From positions 30,222,659 through 30,286,658 of the forward strand of contig CM068831.1 of the NCBI GenBank assembly GCA_028554795.2: a stretch of DNA of 64,000 bases, in the 5' to 3' direction. Both the position numbers and the translations under genes were made by a program. The number at the start of each line of letters is the position of its first letter. The stretch's first letter is position 1. Below are positions 55,555 through 64,000 of the stretch, in pieces. The DNA is from Sinohyriopsis cumingii (taxonomy: Eukaryota > Mollusca > Bivalvia > Unionida > Unionidae). The notes below the pieces were generated by a model. The model was given only the letters and a program-made list of their open reading frames with translations, did not search any database and was not told the DNA's origin.

Positions 55555-56190
55555 TCAAAATGATGTCTCCTCTAACTGTATAAGCAGCAATGTGATTATT
55601 GTTTCTGAACTTAATCTGTTTTTAAACAGTGTATGAATATTGTTCTGTGCCAAAAACACTCTTTTACATTCTGTTGTCTGAAGGGGCATATACATAGCTA
55701 GCCTAGCCAGTTTCAACAAGTTGGGAATTTGTTCTGTATGGTTGTTATTTACTATTTTCCAAAGCTCAAAGGTATTGTTTGTTGGATATCTCTGCTCCAA
55801 AACTAGATTTTTCACCAACAAGAACTCTCCCAAAGTCTCACATTCTTTAATCAATGCTTTTGCTGTCATAGCTTTTTTATCAACTCCGTAAAGCTGAATT
55901 ACAATGTCCTTCAATGCCATAGTCTGCTTGTTCATCTTTGCTAAGAAATGAGAGCCCTCTAAGGCAAAGTACTTGGGAATATGTTGCTACAGATGTGTTT
56001 TCTTGAGGGAATCTCTTTTATTCATGTTCTTAGTGTTCAATGAAATCTTTTCTAGTCTGCTTCAAATTCTGATTTCGCAGATCTTGCAAAATAAGCCATC
56101 CTCAATGCACATACAACTGTATTAGATTTTTCATACTCTTTCCTTAAAACATTGGAGGCAGCAGCTTCGAAGGTGAATTGGAGTACATTA
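55555..56190 (-). pseudogene. hAT transposase remnant, C-terminal part
   Basis: On the minus strand, 55935-55555 encodes LLKLARLAMYMPLQTTECKR and ahead of it NNTFELWKIVNNN; this is the hAT dimerisation region as in ZNF862-like and other animal hAT proteins (usual form ...LP-ERGFSAQNN). Just upstream 55936-55990 reads YFALEGSHFLAKMNKQ in the same frame, and 56070-56170 keeps another hAT-like piece (RMAYFARSAKSEFE) before a stop. The rest of the transposase and the TIRs were not found. Unrelated in sequence to the hAT at 32454. Confidence 0.75.
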
Positions 56191-56199
56191 GCCTTTAAT

Positions 56200-57175
56200 G
56201 CCTGCTTATGATCATTTGACAACTAGGCATGTAGTTTTAAGAGTTAATGTCCTAAAATTCAAACAGCTGATTTCTGATATAAAATGGTTACTCTTCCCCA
56301 CAACTTTTGCAAATATCACAGAACATACCGCCTATCTTGGATTTGTACTGTAACCATATTTACACATTTTGGTTTCTTTCTGGTGGTACACCTAACATCT
56401 GACATTACTACTGAAATATCCTATTTCATGAGAAATTTCACTACTTTGTTAGTTCTTCTGTTCACTTTCCACATTCCCATCGCCACTGAATTGATGTCAA
56501 CTTTCCACATTCCCACCACCACTAAAACTTGACTGAAAATAATCAGTAATTTTACATCTCACCATGGTAGATCTCCCTATGCAAAAATAGACCAAAGCTT
56601 GTGCATGCACATATGAAAGGAATGGGTATCAAAAGCTATTTTGATTTTAAATAATTAACGGGATTTCCAAGTATCCATTTGTATTAACATATATCTGCAG
56701 ACTTTGGAATGAAAGAGTTAGGATGAAAAAAAATATCCTTACATTTGAATTTATTTTTAGATCCTTATTTGTTCAGTTTATTGTAATACAAATAAAATTT
56801 GTACCCTGTCGCACAGAGTAAATCTTTATTCGTGTGATATTGAACCAACTTGTGGAAGTTCTCATGCATTACCACTTTCAAGTGAGTAAATTTATACAAA
56901 TTTGGCACAAATCATGCAATCACATGGCCTGGGAGCATCTCTGGATTTTGTATTCAGTGTAAAAGAAAAATGTGGGCATGGGGTGTTTTCTTGTGCCTAT
57001 AATCTGCATTCAATGTTTACTATTACCTAATATTTAACAGGCTGTTTCAACCCAGTGAATAGTTTTCTTCTCTTGATAACAAAAACATGCAGTCTCAAGT
57101 TAAATCATTGGAGTTGGCATGCAGTGGCTAACAAAAGAATTTTGGAAAAATAAAATGCTTCAGAGTTTGTGTAAT
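56200..57175. other. intergenic, nothing recognised
   Basis: A small duplicated 'caactttccacattccca' is seen at about 56462-56515; otherwise nothing. Confidence 0.5.
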
Positions 57176-57179
57176 CTGC

Positions 57180-57355
57180 ACAGAATAGAACAGTTTGTAC
57201 AACAGAATAGAGTAGTTTATACAACAGAACAGAACAGTCTGTACAACAGAATAGAGTAGTTTATACAACAGAACATAGCAGTTTGTACAACAGAACATAG
57301 AATTTTGTACAACAGAATAGAGTAGCTTATACAACAGAACATAGCAGTTTATACA
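57180..57355. repeat. 22-bp minisatellite, 8 copies
   Basis: 'acagaatagagtagtttata' + 'ca' and variants (acagaacatagcagtttgta). Two variant types partly alternate, hinting at a 44-bp dimer. Confidence 0.92.
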
Positions 57356-57545
57356 AAAGTCCCTTTGATATTTCACAAACCTTACAAGAGAACACTAGAA
57401 GTGAAGCCAAATAAAGTATGTATAAACTCTTTATAATGAAAAAGATAAGAACAGAATAGACACAGAGCTATCAGTACAAAATTTACTGGCAGATTAGGTT
57501 TTAAATATCTCGTCAGTCTTTGAATTTGAATCAAACCACAATACA

Positions 57546-58110
57546 ATGGCAAACCTAAGTCTACACGGTTTTATACCATGGCAGAACTGGGCCTACACAA
57601 CATTACAATGGCTGAACTGGATCTACACAAATTACACAATAGCAGAACAAGATCTACACAAATTACACAATGGCAGAACTGGGTCTACACAACATTACAA
57701 TAGCAGAACTGGGCCTACACAACATTACAATGGCAGAACTGGGCATACACAACATTATGCAATGGCTGAACTGGGCCTAAACAACATTACGCAATGGCAG
57801 AACTGGGCCTACACAACATTACGCAACAGCAGAACTGGGCCTACACAACATTATGCAATGGCAGAACTTGGCCTACACAACATTACAATGGCTGACCTGG
57901 ATCTAAACAAATTACCCATGGCAGAACAATATCTACACAAATTACACAATGGCAGAACTGGGTGTACACAATATTACACAATGGCAGATCTGGATCTACA
58001 CAAATTACACAATGACAGAACTGGATCTACACAAATCACATAATGGCAGAACAGAATGTTCACAAATTACACAATGCAGATCTGGGTCTACACAACATTT
58101 ACACAATGAC
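57546..58110. repeat. 30/32-bp minisatellite, about 18 copies
   Basis: 'caatggcagaactgggccta' + 'cacaacatta' with or without 'gc'. Variants include 'agatctggatctacacaaat'. It stays open in one frame for 165 codons only because the unit lacks stops in any frame. Confidence 0.93.
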
Positions 58111-58114
58111 AAAT

Positions 58115-58965
58115 AATATCAAATGGCAGTGTATACACACTGTCAGAGCAACTAGGTGCAAAATAAACTTGATTAAATATGGTATGTGTTCTGGCAAATG
58201 TTTCATTATGAAAACAACAAATTTTTCTTTGGAACGTTTTATTATAGCTTATTTATTTTAAGCAATGTATTACGCACACCATTTTTAAAAGAGATCCCAT
58301 TTTGTTCACTTTTATTTTCCTAGAAAGTAAACAAATTTAAGTGTGGACAGATGTACAAGCACATATTGCACAAAATGATCGCTATGTCAAAACTTCTGCC
58401 AAGGTGGGCTTGATGAAAAGCAATTTATTTTCTCCGTACACATGGTTCACACAGCCCTGGAGTGTACTTCCAAAAGTTGCAAATAAGTATTTTTTTATGG
58501 AAAACTCCATGTTACTTTGTTAACTACTTGAGTGGTGCCATTTAACTTGCCAAACTTGATCTCTTTAGTTTTCATTAATTTTGGACAAGACATAAATTAA
58601 AAATAAATTCTTAATTTAAAAGGTGATATATTTTACTCACTTTCATTATTTTGTACACTGCTTTATAAATTCAAGAAGATTTTGACAAAGTTCAAATTTT
58701 TTTCTTCAAAAGTGATACACTTTTTAAAAGTCAGCTATATAAACAAAGTAAACTATTCCTCAAAATCAAACCCTGCAATAAAGAATTCTTGATCTGCTCA
58801 TGTAAATGCAGTTCAAGTTACATGACCTTTATGGACTAAGATAAAAATACATTGTGATGAAATGTCTCAGTTAAAATGAAATTTAATGTTTGTAACTGCT
58901 GACATCTTAAAATCTGATACATCAAGTAAGACAATCATATTAATAATGTAAGTTTTGTTTGTTTG
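58115..58965. other. intergenic, nothing recognised
   Basis: AT-rich DNA without a supported feature. Confidence 0.5.
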
Positions 58966-58971
58966 CTTGGT

Positions 58972-59150
58972 CTATTATGGCACAGTAACAAAAGTAGGTT
59001 ATTTAGTGCCAAGGCAACTGAAGTAAAGTGTTGTGCTCAATGACATACCACAATAGCCAATCTGAGCTGGTCCAATGGTAGGATTCAAACTTGCACTCTT
59101 CTAATCAGGAGTCTGGCACTCAATCCACTGAACAATAACAGCTCCTGAAC
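58972..59150 (-). mobile_element. SINE-3 copy (tRNA-derived)
   Basis: 'agtgccaaggcaactgaagt', 'ggtaggattcaaacttgcac' (B-box reversed) and 'ggagtctggcactcaatcca' (A-box side). Same arrangement as 53918-54080. Confidence 0.65.
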
Positions 59151-59244
59151 TATGTAAGTAAACTGTAATATATTTATCTCAAACAATGCTGGTTCACACA
59201 TTTGGAATTACACAAAACTATTAAAGACCAGAGAAGTATATCTT

Positions 59245-59560
59245 TTAGGTGGTGGTCTGGTGGTTATCACACTGACCTCTGGTGACAAAAAGTCCCAAAT
59301 TTGAATTAGGGGGGTTGGGTGCAATAGGCTGTGTTTCTAAACATTTCCCTTACAATCAATGGTGGGTATGATGCTAAATGGTGTGCCTTCTATTGGAGGG
59401 GGATTTTATAAACAATTTTCTGTGCAGGGAGAGTCATGCTATGTGCAGGTAATTGATTCCTCCCATTGTATTCAGAAAAGAACAGGTGCATTTCACTGTT
59501 AGAGGTTCAATTAACACCCCAGAGTGCACTTAATCACACTTGCCCGTAATTCTCAAAATA
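59245..59560 (+). mobile_element. possible SINE of another family
   Basis: Starts 'taggtggtctggtggttatc' (A-box-like), with a weak B-box 'aatttgaatta' 45 bp on, then a body containing 'gaacaggtgcatttcact'. Single copy in the window, so the call rests on the tRNA-like head. Confidence 0.4.
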
Positions 59561-59894
59561 AAAAATGTGTGGTAGTAATTTGTATGTAGTAGTAATTTGC
59601 TCATCATTTTATTAAACCCAATTTACTCCAGCATCCCATCTTTCAAAATGATTGATTATATCCCTTGGCTGATGCAGCCATCAAAGTTATGTGTTCAAAC
59701 TTATTTTTACCATCAATCAATGTACAAAAATAAACAGAAAATCATTATGTACGGCACAATGTAAACACAAATCATATCACAGATTAAAACATGTACACTT
59801 GTCTTAAAATGTCACAAGCATTTTGATTTATACAAATTATTTTAAAAAAAAAAATTACATGTATGCTTGCTTATAACTGGAGTCCAACTCCAAA

Positions 59895-60030
59895 CAACAC
59901 AGATCTGTTGTTGGATAATGTGAAGGCAGATCGGGGTCTATGTTGTTTGTTCTACTGATAACTCCTAACAAATTGCACAGATCTATATCTGCCATTGGAT
60001 TATGTGATGGTAGATGTGGGTCAGTGTAGT
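59895..60030. repeat. inverted relatives of the 32-bp minisatellite
   Basis: 'gataatgtgaaggcagatcg' + 'gggtctatgttgttt' and 'cagatctatatctgccattg' are reverse-complement versions of the 'atggcagatctggatctaca' unit at 57.5-58.1 kb. Confidence 0.65.
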
Positions 60031-61550
60031 CTGCATTTGAACTCAAGTTATAAGTGATTATATGCAGCATAAAATTAAAATTACAATGATTACAATTATA
60101 ACAATTACTCTGCATTCACTGCTATTCACTGGATATCTTTTGTTCTATTTCACGGCTGACACGAGCCACAATTTGAAAGACCTAACAATGTTCCCCATGT
60201 CAAACAATAGAACCCTCACCCTTTCCCAAATACATCAATGTACTGGCAAATATGTAACATTTTTCTGCAAAACTACACAAATTGATATGCTCAATATATG
60301 CAAATGATCAGTAAAAACATATTTTATGCTTCTGCTTATGTACATAATACAACAATAAAATAACCTGTTCTGTACAAACTGCAATGCCCATGGCCAATAT
60401 AGCTTTTTAAGCACTTTATTATGGACATGTAAGCTGTCTACATGGTTGACTGCATGCATCTTGCCTGTCAAGACTTGCATTTTGCTGCAGTACATAGGTA
60501 ATTGATCCAATGAACACAAAAGCATCTTGAAATAGCTGCGATTAACATTTACATGGATTGGGACAGAAGACTGGTGTACTTTCCATCTTTACAAGTCTTT
60601 TACAAAAGTGTTAACACTAATTTGGCCATGAGCTTATTTGAAGCTTATACAATTAGAAAAATTACCTTGAATGAAACAATACATATAATTTGAATATATT
60701 ACAATAGAATTATGTACATCATAAAAAGTAAACACATTATTCTCAATTCACATTTAAGACTGATATAAGTTCAGTTTTGGGAAATAGCATATACACAAAA
60801 TCAAAGTCAGTGTATTTCAAGAAGCATATGTTGTGCCCCGAGATGATCTGTTGATGTATAACCTAGCACAGCCCCATGACCTGATGGATCCAGGCTAATG
60901 CATAATCCAAGGACAGGAATATAAGAAGGGAAGTATATGAATATTATATGTTCCAAATAAAATGCTCTAGTTGATAACCAAAAACTGCCTCAAGACAGCA
61001 ATAAAATAAATCAATAAATGTCCTACTACATGACCCCATAACCCTTCCCTTTGACATATACCTGGGGCAACAGCAGCATAGGAAGAAAGTGAAGTATGAG
61101 ATCATTATTTAAAATGAAATAAGGAATTATTAAAATATTAGAAAAACGGTGTCATACTCCTTCACTTTATGGACCCAACCAGGCAGGTAGCCCAGGAGAT
61201 GACAGCATTATATATGTATATAAGGGGAGTTATGGATCATACAATAGTAAAGATTAATATTGGATAAAAATATTAAATAATACACAAGATCAAATCAAAA
61301 CTAACCAAATAATGACTCAGTAACTTGACTCTTGGCAGCAAAACCCATAAGGTGAATGTGTGATTATGCTATACTCCAGACATGATGGGAACTAGTAATG
61401 GAAATATACATCTAAATAAAGAAAACACCTGAACCAAAATGTGTTGCCATGCTAATTCTTGACCAATTCACTGACCCACCAATGGCCCATCACAGGGCAA
61501 AATCCAGGAGCAGAAGTGGTAATGAGAGATGAGTGTTGTGATGGTAGTCT
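60031..61550. other. intergenic, nothing recognised
   Basis: AT-rich DNA; might include the distal 3' UTR of the minus-strand USP8-like gene, but no signal proves it. Confidence 0.4.
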
Positions 61551-62201
61551 ATAGCCCATTTCATGCAGACTTCGGTGAACTTTGTAATTTACTCAGAATT
61601 TTTATCACGTGGCGGGTGGTCAGCTGACCGTAATAGCCACTCGATAGGTGGTGGGAAAAATATGGCTAACCCTTCAGCATCAACTCCTGTAAGTACTTTA
61701 ACATCGTTTATCGAGTTGAAAAATGCATATTCAACAGCGATGCTGCTGCAGATATTGATTGACGAAATTTAATATTGGAACCATCCTGTCTTATTTTCTG
61801 GAAACCAGGGCATATTTCAAACCCAAACAAGAGAGTAGCTTTGAGCTGTTTACATCTGGATATGTACATGTAAGTAAGGAAACGGTGTCGAAGTAAATTT
61901 AATCCTGATAATCAAAGAGCAAGTTTTTCAAGCTATTTCTGTGCATCCAAAACATCACTATAATAAAATGCGTTTCATATGAGTTTATCAGATTTGTTTT
62001 TTAAAGTCTGTGGATAATTAACATATAAATTTCAATCATTTAATTAATAATATTTCTGAAATATTCCTAAACAAAAATGGACACCATTTTGTTATGTACA
62101 TGTACCCACCAGTGTTTGACTGGCTGGAGTATAAAGTAACTCGGGAGGTTATTTGGATAATTACGGAGCAACTCGGTTAAATTCGGTATGAAATGGGCTA
62201 T
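61551..62201. mobile_element. TIR element (MITE-like), ~650 bp
   Basis: Perfect 14-bp inverted ends ATAGCCCATTTCAT (61551-61564 and 62188-62201), so the core GCCCATTTCAT...ATGAAATGGGC is flanked by TA on each side. The interior includes a locally CpG-rich patch (61610-61660). No transposase. Confidence 0.7.
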
Positions 62202-62688
62202 TCCAACATGAGGTACCTTGGTGAAGAGAGATTATTGAAATATGTGATGAAAGCATCTTTAATCAATATGTGTCCCCATTATAATTCTTGACCCCATTCA
62301 AAGGCAGAAGTGATTATGTGATAGTATTATACTGAAAACAAAAACAAAACTGAACCAGGTAAATAGTTACCGAGACCAAATGTTGGAAAAACTTTACATA
62401 AACTTGTCAACAGACACACATACACATACAAATGCTACATGTCCCATCTCCAAGAAGATGGGTGGGTGTAAAAACATATGTACTTTATTGTCTTTCTCCA
62501 TACTTATAAAGCATTTTCACTGGTATTCTCACGCAGATCAATTTTCCTTCCATCCTTTATCTACCACGTTTGCCAAGTAAAGTGCATCCTTTTTGCAAAG
62601 GCCACTTGTCTATATTTGCCTGTTTAAGCCAATCCCATGGAAACTACTGTACACATATTCACAGTGGTCATTGGGTATGTGAACGATG
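62202..62688 (-). other. probable 3' UTR side of the USP8-like gene
   Basis: Immediately downstream of the minus-strand stop. A minus-strand AATAAA (TTTATT on plus) lies at about 62484, ~205 bp after the stop, and could be its poly(A) signal. Confidence 0.35.
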
Positions 62689-62760
62689 CTAGAAAGGCTG
62701 TCTAAATTCTGGTGGTGTCAGCTCAATGGATGTGTAATACAACACAAATGCAGCAGATGT
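62689..62760 (-). CDS. USP8: probable last coding exon of USP8 (ubiquitin carboxyl-terminal hydrolase 8)
   Basis: Read on the minus strand, a T-rich tract and cag (62763-62761) open an exon that encodes TSAAFVLYYTSIELTPPEFR and then QPF before TAG at 62691-62689. Human USP8 ends with SSAAYILFYTSL followed by a ten-residue or so tail, so this matches the last beta strand of the USP catalytic domain (A-Y/F-L-Y-T-S) and an equally short tail. USP8 is a deubiquitinase acting on endosomal cargo and ESCRT-linked proteins. Only 23 residues are visible; upstream exons with the His box would lie beyond 64000. Another USP family member is possible, but the SAA-V-L-Y-T-S pattern and the neighbouring GABPB favour USP8. 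Confidence 0.6.
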   Translation of the reverse strand, partial: TSAAFVLYYTSIELTPPEFRQPF

Positions 62761-64000
62761 CTGTAAAAAAAACCACAATGTATTTAGTCATATTCACATA
62801 GTAAAAGAAAACAAAATACTGTATTGAGTTATATTCATAAAGTAATTTTTATAAAAAGGTCGTTTTACTACTTGAAAAATAATACAACATATTCTATAAA
62901 GAAAAATTAGGAATAAATATGTATTTAAAACTAGATCAATGTAAACAACTCACTCATATAAATATAATGCCACGTATCCAGCATCTCATCCCTATAACCA
63001 TTGAGGGAGTTAAGTAAATATTATGTAAACATCTCCAGATGCAAGTCATAAAGAGGAAAAACTTACAAAACCATGACAGCAAAATAATATATCAGTATGC
63101 ATATCTTTGTCTGATTACCATGCTTTGTACCAAGTATCATTGAAATCAATCAGTACCTGATAAGTGCAGAAAAAAAACTCTTTCATTTAATGCTCACAGT
63201 TGTACAAAAAATGGGGGTGGGGGTCAATGGTTATCAATATAATCATCATACATACAAATTCTGAACAACAAATCGAGAAATTAATTTTCTTGGCTTAATA
63301 CTGATTTATCACAAGTGTGAAGAAAATACATCATGGTTTAGGAAATATAAGTGTGTGTGTGTGATTAGGATTTTTTAACGTAGCTTTAACAATTTTTCAG
63401 TCACATCGTTACCATGTCTGCAGTATGGCAGTTTATAGTGATGTGTAGCACTGGGGCATCATGCTGCAGACATGTAGCATGATATCCCATCCAGTCACAT
63501 TATCCTGACACCAGGTTAGGAAATATAAGATAATGACAAAATGAGAACGAAATCCTTAAAAATTTATATGACTGACCTTGACTCCTAGTCAAAGGTGTTA
63601 TTGAGTGTGTTGCAGAATGAAATGTTACATAATGATTCAGCCCAAGTATGAAGAAAATGAATCATACAGTTTGTGAAATTTAAGCACATGGAATAGTTTG
63701 AATAAAAACTCTGGTCCCAAGATCCAAATGTAAATGGGGCAAGCAAATGTCGGCTTTGCAAATTGGGAAAAATAGTAAATTTACATTATAACCGTTTTGA
63801 AATGGTTTTCATTTAAAAACTTGCATATAAGAAACCTTGATTAATATGCCAGTATTTTTCAAATGAAGATTTAAATAATGTACATTAACTTTAAAGGCTG
63901 CAATATTAACAGCTAAAAAGTACCTATAATGAAAAAGAGGAATCTGCTAATATTAATAAATGATACATGTTTGAATCAATTATTTGACCGTGATCTTATT
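62761..64000 (-). other. last intron of the USP8-like gene (partial)
   Basis: No further USP-like exon is seen before the window ends. Contains a truncated SINE-1 at 63352. The rest is AT-rich with nothing named. Confidence 0.45.
63352..63515 (-). mobile_element. SINE-1, 5'-truncated
   Basis: 3' half only (164 bp), flanked by a perfect 14-bp duplication TTAGGAAATATAAG (63338-63351 and 63516-63529). The (GT)n on the left is its tail. Confidence 0.93.

Noticed and set aside
57546-58043. 165-codon ORF
   Set aside because: It is the translation of a 30/32-bp minisatellite with no stops in any frame.
61661-61690. Possible first exon (MANPSASTP then gtaagt)
   Set aside because: It lies inside a TIR element and has no downstream exon; start plus donor by chance is likely.

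Overview
The window is from an animal nuclear genome. Small exons with clean GT/AG borders are separated by kilobase-scale, AT-rich, repeat-filled introns. Several tRNA-derived SINEs, DNA transposons, many degenerate tandem repeats and one LTR element are present, and nothing looks bacterial, plasmid or phage-like. The repeat style (tRNA SINEs with short microsatellite-like tails and several families of ~145-bp degenerate intronic tandem repeats) suggests a marine lophotrochozoan, most likely a mollusc. That placement is inference.

The main gene is a complete plus-strand gene for the beta subunit of GA-binding protein (GABPB, the ankyrin-repeat partner of the ETS factor GABPA). A 5' UTR/ATG exon at 5965-6109 is followed by ten more coding exons ending at 49537. 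All splice phases agree and give 458 codons: five ankyrin repeats (about residues 5-160), a Ser/Thr/acidic activation region with a very conserved [17 protein letters not shown] block, a short basic patch, and a C-terminal coiled coil. The promoter and any earlier 5' UTR exon lie left of the window.

The introns hold most of the DNA. Intron 1 (partial) and intron 2 carry degenerate ~143-bp and ~150-bp repeat arrays from which sharp 63-, 56- and 73-bp minisatellites have been amplified, a 140-bp near-perfect palindrome, and a TA-flanked DNA transposon. Intron 3 has a 2.3-kb TIR-like element with another nested inside it. Intron 8 has a foldback element and two more repeat families. Intron 9 has an internally deleted hAT transposon with a SINE inserted in it. 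Intron 10 has a 74-bp array split by two opposed SINEs. Intron 11 (11.5 kb) contains a broken antisense LTR retrotransposon (38050-44621) with Ty3/gypsy-like domains in the integrase-before-reverse-transcriptase order of the Gmr1 group.

Between 49.5 and 62.7 kb there is mostly repeat-bearing intergenic DNA: SINEs, 22-bp and 32-bp minisatellites, a hAT remnant and a ~650-bp TIR element. On the minus strand at 62689-62760 lies what looks like the last coding exon of USP8 (ubiquitin carboxyl-terminal hydrolase 8). GABPB1 and USP8 are also neighbours in human, so this is probable conserved linkage, here tail-to-tail. I found no new multi-gene system. The strongest points are the linkage, the Gmr1-type element, and the way sub-segments of long repeats were re-amplified.
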